Made by a program: the position numbers and the translations under genes. Under the pieces are notes generated by a model that was given only the letters and a program-made list of their open reading frames with translations, did no database searches and was not told the DNA's origin. From Spirochaetales bacterium (lineage in GTDB: Bacteria > Spirochaetota > Spirochaetia > DSM-27196 > PWMO01): 12,231 nucleotides of DNA. Shown one piece after another: positions 1 to 6,546 of the stretch (positions are counted from its first letter, which is position 1; each line of letters opens with the position of its first letter). The stretch is from the NCBI GenBank assembly GCA_007130025.1, contig SLTF01000332.1:1-12231 (forward strand), written 5' to 3'.

Positions 1-596
1 ACCGAAGTACCCAGAAGGGCCGCGACCGTTTGAAGCTCCCGAACCTCGGGCAGCTGCCCCGGTTCGATCTCCTGGATCCCACGGATCTCGGAGAGATCGC
101 CGCTGCCGATTCTCTGCCCGTCGGAGGCTGCTTCGCGGGCAGTGCCGAGACTTTGCGCCGTCTGCTGCAAGGTCTGTTCGAAGAGCTGAGCCACGCGAAG
201 TACCTCGGCGATTTCGGTCACGAGCGAATCCAGCTGCTGCTCTGAGGACTCCAGATCGCGTGCGCGCGACGAGGCAAGACGCACGTTCCCGGTGTAGATC
301 GTGGCGTAATAGAAAAACCCGAGCATTCCCAGAAGCAGTACCGCGACGATGCCGGCCAGAACAAACGCATTCAGCTGAAAATTAAGCCCCTTCCGCTCGG
401 AATGCGGAATGAGCATGATGGTAAACCGTCTGCGAGTCAGCTCAGCCAGGCCGCTGAAAACCGAACCCACCGCGCGGAACAATCTCCGAAAAATGCCCGC
501 TCCTCGAATCGACAAATCGTATCCTTCCTGATGGCACTGCAGATTGTTTCGAGAGCGCATCCATATGGCGACGAAGTAATCCCCTATCGCACTCAT
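1..596 (-). CDS. N-terminal part of a membrane-anchored spirochaete-type protein (possibly M23 peptidase), runs off the left edge
   Basis: About 198 codons are open from an ATG at 596 to the window edge, so the C-terminus is missing. The N-terminus is basic with an amphipathic stretch (residues 36-57), followed by RRRFTIMLIPHSERKG at 55-70. One hydrophobic helix follows at about 76-101, then a polar, Glu/Gln-rich region likely to be coiled coil (about 108-150). The single helix with a basic flank on the N side suggests an inner-membrane anchor with the rest in the periplasm. The PHSE(R/K)K segment before the helix resembles the N-termini of spirochaetal M23-family (LytM-like) metallopeptidases as I remember them; the peptidase domain itself would lie outside the window, so the function is inference. 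No Shine-Dalgarno sequence precedes ATG 596 and a -10 element lies only 4 nt upstream, so the start may be leaderless or may be a later in-frame ATG (560 or 416). Confidence 0.6.
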   Translation of the reverse strand, partial: MSAIGDYFVAIWMRSRNNLQCHQEGYDLSIRGAGIFRRLFRAVGSVFSGLAELTRRRFTIMLIPHSERKGLNFQLNAFVLAGIVAVLLLGMLGFFYYATIYTGNVRLASSRARDLESSEQQLDSLVTEIAEVLRVAQLFEQTLQQTAQSLGTAREAASDGQRIGSGDLSEIRGIQEIEPGQLPEVRELQTVAALLGTS

Positions 597-600
597 TTTC

Positions 601-629
601 ACAGTAGCACGCAGGAGGGCCTTTGTCAA
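601..629 (-). promoter_or_regulatory. Sigma-70-type promoter of the leftward membrane-protein gene
   Basis: On the minus strand TTGACA (629-624) is separated by exactly 17 nt from TACTGT (606-601). A TGC directly before the -10 box forms an extended -10. The ATG at 596 begins only 4 nt after the -10 box, so the expected transcription start falls on or just inside the start codon. The box pair is close to consensus; activity is inferred. Confidence 0.65.
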
Positions 630-634
630 ACGCG

Positions 635-663
635 TTGACGGGGTATCAGGAATGTGCTACCCT
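635..663 (+). promoter_or_regulatory. Sigma-70-type promoter of the tatD-like gene (and possibly the pur operon)
   Basis: TTGACG (635-640), a 17-nt spacer and TACCCT (658-663), again with TGC directly before the -10 box (extended -10). The -35 box is 5 bp from the -35 box of the leftward promoter, so the two are arranged back to back. The leader to the ATG at 716 is about 45 nt and holds a GGAAG ribosome binding site at 705-709. Confidence 0.6.
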
Positions 664-715
664 TTGCCACAGAAATACCGAACACACGCGATTCTTCGCC
701 ACACGGAAGCAATGA

Positions 716-1486
716 ATGAAACTGTTTGACTCGCATGCCCATATCGGGTTGATTAACGAGGACCCGATAGAACAACTGATTATTGTTCAAGAAGCCCGAC
801 AGGCCCATGTCGAAGGCATCCTGAGCATTTGCAACAACCTGCGCGACTTTTTCCAGATTCACGAAAACCTCGTGACCGCGTCCCACGTGTACCACGCGGT
901 AGGGGTGTCTCCGTCGGAAGTTACCAATCCCGGGAAAGACTGGGAGACCAAGATCCTGGAAGGAAGCCGCCTTGAGCGAGTCGTAGCGATTGGAGAAATT
1001 GGTCTTGATTACTACCGCAAGTTCGGGAACAAGGACTCACAGATCGAGTTGTTTATCCGACAACTGGAGCTCGCCGACAAACTCGATCTCCCGGTGGTGA
1101 TCCACAATCGTGACGCAGGACGGGATGTGCTGGACATCCTGAAAGACCGCATTCCCCGCAAAGGTGGTGTCCTCCACTGCTACTCCGAGGATTGGAACTA
1201 CGCGCAGGAGGCGCTCGAGATCAATCTCTTCATTTCCTTCGCGGGCAATGTGACCTACCGCAACGCACGAAACCTCCACGAGACCGCGCGGAACATGCCG
1301 CTCGATCGCATTCTCATTGAATCCGAGAGCCCATTCATGGTGCCCTCGGCTCACCGGGGCAAGCGAAATCGCCCTTCGTACCTGGTAGAGACGGCGCAGT
1401 TCATTGCCGAGCTCCGCGAAGAACCGATCGAGCAGGTAACCGAACAGATCTACGACAACACCCGCCGGTTGTTCGGCATCGGGTAA
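716..1486 (+). CDS. TatD-family metal-dependent hydrolase / probable DNase
   Basis: A complete 256-residue protein, the usual TatD length (about 255-265). TatD proteins are TIM-barrel enzymes of the amidohydrolase superfamily with a two-metal site; characterised members are 3'-5' exonucleases, but most paralogues have no known substrate. Family motifs seen: DSHAH at 5-9 (metal HxH), GEIGLDYY at 93-100 (Glu94), VVIHNRD at 127-133 (His130), LHCYSE at 153-158 (His154), and RGKRNRP at 214-220. Two motifs deviate: the usual E-T-D-(A/S)-P carries Glu at the Asp position (ESESP, 202-206), and the usual GxHPH reads GVSPS (63-67). No signal peptide or membrane segment is present, so it is cytosolic. 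ATG 716 has GGAAG 6 nt upstream; an ATG at 712 is out of frame and soon stops. It ends 70 nt before the preferred purF start. The fold assignment is firm; the substrate is unknown. Confidence 0.9.
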   Translation: MKLFDSHAHIGLINEDPIEQLIIVQEARQAHVEGILSICNNLRDFFQIHENLVTASHVYHAVGVSPSEVTNPGKDWETKILEGSRLERVVAIGEIGLDYYRKFGNKDSQIELFIRQLELADKLDLPVVIHNRDAGRDVLDILKDRIPRKGGVLHCYSEDWNYAQEALEINLFISFAGNVTYRNARNLHETARNMPLDRILIESESPFMVPSAHRGKRNRPSYLVETAQFIAELREEPIEQVTEQIYDNTRRLFGIG

Positions 1487-1520
1487 GGTATCCTCGATCG
1501 GCATGCCGCGTTCGGTCGTA

Positions 1521-1550
1521 TTGACCGCGCCGCGCATAGGTTGCTATACA
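1521..1550 (+). promoter_or_regulatory. Probable purF promoter
   Basis: TTGACC (1521-1526), an 18-nt spacer and TATACA (1545-1550) preceded by TGC (extended -10). The expected transcription start coincides with the in-frame GTG at 1557, the preferred purF start. This would give the purine genes a promoter independent of the tatD-like gene. No operator or riboswitch fold was recognised in the 70-nt gap. Confidence 0.5.
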
Positions 1551-1556
1551 GTTGAA

Positions 1557-2954
1557 GTGCAGCACGATACCCTCGGTCATTTTTGCGGCGTCGCGGGAAT
1601 TTTCTCTCGCGACGAGATAAACATCCCCGAACAGCTCTTCTTTCCCCTCTTTTCTCTGCAGCACCGTGGGCAGGAAAGCGCGGGCATCGCCTACCGGCGC
1701 GATGGGGAAACCATCGTCTACAAGGACCTGGGGATGGTCGCACAGGTGCTTGGTCGGTACCTGGACCGGGATCGGCCGTCTCATCTGGGCATTGGCCATG
1801 TTCGCTACTCAACCCACGGTGGGAACAAACTGGAGAACGCACAACCGATTCACGTGCGGTGCAACAAGGGAGAAATTGCCCTCGCCCACAACGGGAATAT
1901 CTCCAACAGCCGCCGGCTTCAGGCTGAGCTCTTTGACGACGGATCGATCTTTCAGACCTCTTCCGACAGCGAGCTGATACTGCACCTTATCTCGCGGTCG
2001 CGCGCTCCAAGCTTCACCGAAGCTCTGGTGGAGACCCTCGATCGAGTAGAAGGTGCCTTCAGCATGGTACTGATGCACGACGACAGCCTCATCGCGGTAC
2101 GCGATCCCTCCGGGTTTCGGCCGCTCTTCGTCGGTACGGCCAACGGGCGCACCGTGGTGGCATCGGAAAGCTGCGCCCTCGATATTCTCAACATGTTCGA
2201 GTATCGAGAGCTCGAACCCGGTGAGATGATTCGCATCGATCGCGACGGAATCACGTCGACCATGCTCCCGCGGAAACTGCCGACACGGCAGTGCATCTTC
2301 GAGCTCATTTATTTTGCCCGGCCCGACTCTACCGTGTTTCGTACCTCGGTCTACTCCAGCCGAAAACGCATGGGCGCGGAGCTTGCCCGAGCGGACGGAC
2401 GCATCGGTGACATCGTGATTCCCGTTCCCGATTCGGGAAACAGCGCCGCTCTGGGGTACGCGGAGGAGTCGGGACTCCCATTCGATCTGGGCCTGACTCG
2501 AAATCACTACGCGGGGCGTTCCTTCATCATGCCCACAACCGGCGAACGGCAGATGGCCGTGCGGATGAAGCTCCACCCCATCCGCGATATCATCCGGGGC
2601 AAGCGCGTGATCCTGGTGGACGACTCTCTGGTGAGGGGAACCACGGCAAAGATCCTCGTGTCACTGATGAAGGAGGCGGGTGCCACCGAAGTCCACCTTC
2701 GACTCTCAGCTCCGGAGATCCGCTGGCCCTGCTTCTTTGGGATCGACATCCCAACCCGGGAAGAACTGATCTCCAACAGCATGACCCCCGATGAGATCGC
2801 GCGGGCAATTGGCGCCGACTCGGTGCGGTTTCTCTCGATCGAGCAGCTGAAGCGGTGCGTCGGCGAGCCGCATCGGTACTGCGTCTCCTGTTTCACCGGC
2901 CGCTATCCGTTTGCCGTTCCGCTTCCCGGTGCCCTGATGGAGGATGAGTCATGA
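1557..2954 (+). CDS. purF: Amidophosphoribosyltransferase (glutamine PRPP amidotransferase), Fe-S type
   Basis: Catalyses the first committed step of purine synthesis: PRPP + glutamine to 5-phosphoribosylamine. With the GTG start at 1557 the protein has 465 residues and a 9-residue propeptide before the catalytic Cys10 (FCGVAGIF), like Bacillus PurF (476 residues, 11-residue propeptide). An ATG at 1503 would give 483 residues and a 27-residue propeptide, but it lies upstream of the apparent promoter. Numbering from GTG: an N-terminal Ntn glutaminase domain (about 10-240, with HRGQESAG, RYSTHG and LAHNGNI), then a phosphoribosyltransferase domain with the PRPP loop VILVDDSLVRGTT at about 351-363. 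Cys246, Cys392, Cys442 and Cys445 (in QCIFE, WPCFFGID and YCVSCFTG) match the four ligands of the structural [4Fe-4S] cluster of the Bacillus-type enzyme. The stop overlaps the purM start (ATGA). Identity is certain; only the start is open. Confidence 0.93.
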   Translation: MQHDTLGHFCGVAGIFSRDEINIPEQLFFPLFSLQHRGQESAGIAYRRDGETIVYKDLGMVAQVLGRYLDRDRPSHLGIGHVRYSTHGGNKLENAQPIHVRCNKGEIALAHNGNISNSRRLQAELFDDGSIFQTSSDSELILHLISRSRAPSFTEALVETLDRVEGAFSMVLMHDDSLIAVRDPSGFRPLFVGTANGRTVVASESCALDILNMFEYRELEPGEMIRIDRDGITSTMLPRKLPTRQCIFELIYFARPDSTVFRTSVYSSRKRMGAELARADGRIGDIVIPVPDSGNSAALGYAEESGLPFDLGLTRNHYAGRSFIMPTTGERQMAVRMKLHPIRDIIRGKRVILVDDSLVRGTTAKILVSLMKEAGATEVHLRLSAPEIRWPCFFGIDIPTREELISNSMTPDEIARAIGADSVRFLSIEQLKRCVGEPHRYCVSCFTGRYPFAVPLPGALMEDES

Positions 2955-3913
2955 CCGGCCCCCGCACCTACCGTGAAGCAGGAGTCGATATCGATGCGGG
3001 TGACCGATTTTCCCGTTTTATTGCATCGATCAAATCGCCGGCCCTCCTGAAATCAATCGGCGGCTTTGCCGGTGGTGTGCCGTTGGACGTGCAGCGATTT
3101 CGTAACCCCGTGCTGCTCTCGAGTACCGACGGCGTCGGAACCAAACTGCTCGTGGCGCGTGAACTCGGAATCTACGACACCGTAGGAATTGATCTGGTGG
3201 CCATGTGCGTAAACGATCTTCTGGTCTGTGGCGCCGAACCGCTGCTTTTCCTGGACTACATCGCGTGCGGCGCAATCAACGAGCCGGTTCTCCAGGCGGT
3301 TGTTGGCGGAATTGTGCGTGGATGTGAGATGGCCCGCTGCGTGCTCGCCGGCGGTGAGACCGCGGAGATGCCCGACCTGTACGCGGGCGACGAAATCGAC
3401 CTCGCCGGGTTTTCGGTTGGGCTTGTGGAGCGCGATCGGCAGCTTCCCCGCCCGGCTGATATCCGGCCGGGAGACCGCATCGTTGGTCTTGGATCCTCCG
3501 GCGTTCACTCAAACGGGTTCAGCCTGGTGCGAAAAGTGCTTCCCAAGCGCTTCTGGCATTCGGCGCTGACACCAACGATCATCTATGAGCCGCAGATGCG
3601 ATTCCTTCGGGAGCACGACGCGGTAACCGCGGCAGCGCACATTACCGGCGGTGGACTCGAAGGCAATATCGCCCGCGTGGTTCCCGAGGGAATGGTCGCC
3701 CGGTTGACGTGGGACTGGAAGGTGCCCGAGGTCTTCCCCCTGATTCAGGAGCATGGACGGATCGCTCCCGAAGAAATGCGCCGGGTGTTCAACATGGGTA
3801 TCGGCCTGGCCGCAATCATTAGTCAGGACGGTTGCGACGCCGTACTCACCGCGGCACACGCATCGGGAATCGACCTGGTACCGATAGGAACGGTGCAGGA
3901 AGCAGAGACCTGA
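2951..3913 (+). CDS. purM: Phosphoribosylformylglycinamidine cyclo-ligase (AIR synthetase)
   Basis: Converts FGAM to AIR with ATP, step 5 of purine synthesis, in the cytosol. The 320-residue protein shows the PurM/PurL ATP-binding fold: GGFAGGVPLD at 37-46, SSTDGVGTKL at 57-66, GIDLVAMCVNDLLVCGAEPL at 79-98, AGGETAEMPDLY at 133-144, SSGVHSNGFSL at 182-192, and HITGGGLEGNI at 230-240, with the C-terminal FNMGIGL at 280-286. It is about 20 residues shorter than typical PurM (about 340). The gap is around 200-212, where the usual loop between the SNG motif and the LTPT segment is nearly absent; the core motifs are intact, so activity is likely. The start ATG overlaps the purF stop as ATGA and has GGAGG 7 nt upstream (2939-2943), which suggests translational coupling. 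Confidence 0.95.
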   Translation: MTGPRTYREAGVDIDAGDRFSRFIASIKSPALLKSIGGFAGGVPLDVQRFRNPVLLSSTDGVGTKLLVARELGIYDTVGIDLVAMCVNDLLVCGAEPLLFLDYIACGAINEPVLQAVVGGIVRGCEMARCVLAGGETAEMPDLYAGDEIDLAGFSVGLVERDRQLPRPADIRPGDRIVGLGSSGVHSNGFSLVRKVLPKRFWHSALTPTIIYEPQMRFLREHDAVTAAAHITGGGLEGNIARVVPEGMVARLTWDWKVPEVFPLIQEHGRIAPEEMRRVFNMGIGLAAIISQDGCDAVLTAAHASGIDLVPIGTVQEAET

Positions 3914-3915
3914 GC

Positions 3916-4491
3916 ATGGCAAATCTCGCGGTCTTTGCGTCCGGCACCGGCACCAACTTCGGCGCGATCGCCGATCGCATTGCGAACTCCGTCCATCGGG
4001 TGGTATGTCTCCTCGGCGATGTTCCCGATGCGCCGGTCTTCCAGAGGGCTGCCGAACGCGGGATTCCCGCCCATTGGGTTTCCTACCGGGATCGACCCAG
4101 GGAAGACGCCGAGTTGGAGCTTCTTGCCCACGTGAACCGGTACCATACCCACCTGATCGCCCTCGCCGGCTTCATGCGTCTGCTGACTCCCCGCTTCCTC
4201 GACGCATTCGCGGGAACGGTCATCAACGTTCATCCTTCGCTCCTGCCGCGTTACCCCGGCGTCGGCGCCATTGAAAAAAGCATCGAAAGCGGTGATACTG
4301 AGCTGGGAATTACGATTCATGAGGTGGATTACGGTCTCGATACCGGGCCCGTCCTGTTGCAGCGCTCCTTCGCCCGGAACGGTGGTGACTCGCCTGCCGT
4401 TCTCGCCGAGCGCATTCATCACCTGGAACATCGCTGGTACCCCGAGGTAATCATGGACCTGCTGGACGCACTGTCCCGCGAAGGTTCCTGA
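3916..4491 (+). CDS. purN: Phosphoribosylglycinamide formyltransferase (GAR transformylase), folate-dependent
   Basis: Transfers the formyl group of 10-formyltetrahydrofolate to GAR, step 3 of purine synthesis. The 191-residue protein has the phosphate loop FASGTGTNF at 7-15 and the catalytic set of the family: Asn104 and His106 in VINVHPSLLP, and Asp142 in LDTGPVL. PRYPGVGAIEKSIESGD (111-127) and GITIHEVD (131-138) fit the substrate-binding part. The reading frame opens earlier at an ATG at 3832, but that start lies inside purM and adds 28 unrelated residues, so ATG 3916, 2 nt after the purM stop, is chosen. Its Shine-Dalgarno sequence is weak, consistent with coupling to purM. It belongs to PurN and not to the formate-dependent PurT type. 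Confidence 0.94.
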   Translation: MANLAVFASGTGTNFGAIADRIANSVHRVVCLLGDVPDAPVFQRAAERGIPAHWVSYRDRPREDAELELLAHVNRYHTHLIALAGFMRLLTPRFLDAFAGTVINVHPSLLPRYPGVGAIEKSIESGDTELGITIHEVDYGLDTGPVLLQRSFARNGGDSPAVLAERIHHLEHRWYPEVIMDLLDALSREGS

Positions 4492-4529
4492 TCCCGGACA
4501 CCTTGCGAAACCCCGCACGGAGGCACTGA

Positions 4530-5774
4530 TTGAGAGTACTGATTCTGGGAAACGGGGCACGCGAACACGCCATCACCTGGAAGTTCTCCCAGAGCCGAAG
4601 GATCGCAGGGCTCTTTGTCGCTCCCGGTAACGCCGGAACCAGCGGCGTGGCTACCAATCTGCCGCACGTAGACCCATGTGATCCTCAGGCGGTACTGGAT
4701 GCGTGTCAGGGATTTCGGATCAATCACGTGTTCATCGGGGGCGAGGATCCCCTTGCCGCCGGCGTCTCGGACGCCCTGATCGAAGCAGGGATTCCCTGCA
4801 TTGGCCCCCGACGCAAAACCGCGCAGCTTGAGACCAGCAAGGCGTTCTCCAAAGCGTTCATGGAACGCAACGGCATCCCCACCGCCCGTGCGAATGCCTT
4901 CACCTATTTCCCCGCCTTTGAGCGCTTCATCCGCGAGCGCGATCGCCGCCTGGTGCTGAAGAAGAGCGGTCTCGCGGCCGGAAAAGGGGTGCTGGAATCC
5001 GACGACACCGATGAGATGCTCGCATACGGAAAGAACGTGCTCGAAACCGACACCCTCGTGGTAGAAGACCACCTGGTGGGCTACGAGGTCTCGGTGTTCG
5101 CCCTGACCGACGGCGTTACCCATCGCCTTCTTCCCTGCTGTACCGATTACAAGAAGGCGGGCGACGGAGGAACCGGACCAAATACCGGCGGAATGGGCTC
5201 GATCTGTCCCGTACCCTGGCTCGAGAACACGGCGTGGGAGCGAATACAGAACGAGATTGTCGAGCCCACCTTCACCGCCTTGCGCTCGGAGGGACTCTCC
5301 TTCGTTGGGGTGCTCTATTTCGGCATCATGGTGACCGCCGACGGCCCCTTTGTTCTTGAGTACAACCTCCGATTTGGAGACCCCGAGGCGCAGGTCCTGC
5401 TTCCCCTGATTCGCGCTGATTTTGGGGATCTGTGTGAAGCGATGACCAAGCAGAGGCTCTCTGAGTTTTCCATCGAGGTATCACCCAAGAGTTCGGTGGG
5501 GGTAGTTGTGGCGGCAAAAGGATACCCGGGACCGTACGAGACCGGCATTCCCGTCACCGGGTTACCTGCCGGCGACTCAACCCTGGTATTTCACGCGGCA
5601 ACCAGCGAGCGCGATGGGGTAACCCTCACCGGAAGCGGCCGCTGTTTTACGGTTGTGGGTCGCGGAAAGGAGCTGCTGGACGCGATGAACACCGCGTATA
5701 ACGCAGTCGCGTCGGTTCGCTTTGACGGCGCCTGGTATCGCCGGGACATCGGCGGTCGAATATTCGGAAACTGA
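4530..5774 (+). CDS. purD: Phosphoribosylamine-glycine ligase (GAR synthetase)
   Basis: Joins glycine to 5-phosphoribosylamine with ATP, step 2 of purine synthesis, using the unstable PurF product. The 414-residue ATP-grasp protein has the usual length. Motifs: GNGAREHAI at 7-15, IGGEDPLAAG at 69-78, LAAGKGV at 148-154, TGPNTGGMGSICP at 215-227, and LEYNLRFGDPEAQVLLP at 276-292 (metal and ATP ligands). The start is a TTG with GGAGG 6 nt upstream (4519-4523); the conserved RVLILGNGARE begins right after it and no ATG or GTG fits. The segment KKSGLAAGKG carries Ser where most PurD have Asp (K-A-D-G). It is 38 nt downstream of purN and last in the operon. Its end faces the convergent methyltransferase gene. 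Confidence 0.95.
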   Translation: MRVLILGNGAREHAITWKFSQSRRIAGLFVAPGNAGTSGVATNLPHVDPCDPQAVLDACQGFRINHVFIGGEDPLAAGVSDALIEAGIPCIGPRRKTAQLETSKAFSKAFMERNGIPTARANAFTYFPAFERFIRERDRRLVLKKSGLAAGKGVLESDDTDEMLAYGKNVLETDTLVVEDHLVGYEVSVFALTDGVTHRLLPCCTDYKKAGDGGTGPNTGGMGSICPVPWLENTAWERIQNEIVEPTFTALRSEGLSFVGVLYFGIMVTADGPFVLEYNLRFGDPEAQVLLPLIRADFGDLCEAMTKQRLSEFSIEVSPKSSVGVVVAAKGYPGPYETGIPVTGLPAGDSTLVFHAATSERDGVTLTGSGRCFTVVGRGKELLDAMNTAYNAVASVRFDGAWYRRDIGGRIFGN

Positions 5775-5790
5775 TTGGAATCAAGAACGG

Positions 5791-6546
5791 TCAGGACGGT
5801 TCGCGAAATCGCTGCTGTTGCCGGCTCGCCTCGTAGAGAAGGATCCCCGCGGAGACACTGACGTTCAGCGAGTCCACGGTACCACCGGTGGGGATTCTCA
5901 CGATTGTGTCGCACCGATCCCGTACCAGACGGCTCAGCCCCTCGCCTTCGCTGCCCAGTACCAGTGCAACCCGTCCCGTAAGTTGTTGACGGTCAATCGG
6001 CTCGCCGGTCATGTCCGCACCGTAGATCCAGAACTCGGCCTTCTTCAGCACCTCGAGTGCGCCCGCGACGTTGGGTACCTCAACGGTAGAGACCACGGCG
6101 GCCGCTCCGGCGGAGGCGCGCAGCACGGCATCGGTCATTCCCGCCGCACGCCGGGACGGGAGCACGACAAAATCAACGCCAAACTGATCGGCCGAGCGCA
6201 GAATTGCGCCGAGGTTGTGCGGATCGCTCAAATGGTCCAGAACCAGGACTGTTGCCTGCGGGGCGCCGACGGCGGAAATCGCTTCGTTCAGCGTGCGCAC
6301 CGACGGGCCCGACTGCGCCGCAACCAGCACCGCGCCCCGGGCCTTCTCGCCTCCGATCCGCTCTATCTCCCGGCGATCGACCCGCCGCACGGTAACCTTA
6401 TGGCTGCGGGCAAGTCGTTCGAGCTGTTCGCCGCGAGCTCCCTGTCCGTGCAGGTAGAGCGTCGCCTGAGGGTTCCGCGGACCAATCGAGGCGATGGCCG
6501 CACAGATCGCATGGTAGCCGGTAATCGTTTGGAACGGCTCGCTCAA
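5791..6546 (-). CDS. rlmB: SpoU/TrmH-family RNA 2'-O-methyltransferase, probably 23S rRNA Gm2251 methyltransferase
   Basis: 251 residues, the usual RlmB size. An N-terminal substrate-binding domain (about 8-80; GYHAICAAI at 10-18, with RLARSHKVTVRRV and the GAVLVAAQ end) precedes the SPOUT trefoil-knot domain (about 98-240). All three SpoU motifs are present: LVLDHLSDPHNLGAILRSAD at 101-120 (Asn111, Arg117), LVLGSEGEGLSRLV at 195-208 (Glu200), and IPTGGTVDSLNVSVSAGILL at 218-237 (Ser226, Asn228). These bind S-adenosylmethionine and position the ribose. The start is TTG, with GGAG 6 nt upstream, overlapping the upstream stop as TTGA. The domain layout fits RlmB/TrmH group 3; the exact target nucleotide (23S G2251 in E. 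coli) is family knowledge and not shown here. I recall a methyltransferase of this family following dnaJ in Borrelia too. Confidence 0.88.
   Translation of the reverse strand: MSEPFQTITGYHAICAAIASIGPRNPQATLYLHGQGARGEQLERLARSHKVTVRRVDRREIERIGGEKARGAVLVAAQSGPSVRTLNEAISAVGAPQATVLVLDHLSDPHNLGAILRSADQFGVDFVVLPSRRAAGMTDAVLRASAGAAAVVSTVEVPNVAGALEVLKKAEFWIYGADMTGEPIDRQQLTGRVALVLGSEGEGLSRLVRDRCDTIVRIPTGGTVDSLNVSVSAGILLYEASRQQQRFREPS

Noticed and set aside
402..638. 78-codon plus-strand frame near the left end
   Set aside because: It is antisense to the N-terminal region of the membrane protein and overlaps the divergent promoters; no family resemblance.
1809..2576. 255-codon open frame on the minus strand opposite purF
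   Set aside because: It lies fully antisense to the conserved purF frame, its translation resembles no family I know, and GC-rich coding DNA often leaves such frames open.
3823..4560. 245-codon frame on the minus strand opposite purN
   Set aside because: Antisense to conserved purM, purN and purD coding sequence, with no family resemblance.
5771..5782. TGATTGGAATCA as a bidirectional terminator
   Set aside because: Five-base arms with a 2-nt loop, AT-rich stem and no T-run on either strand; it cannot form a stable hairpin.
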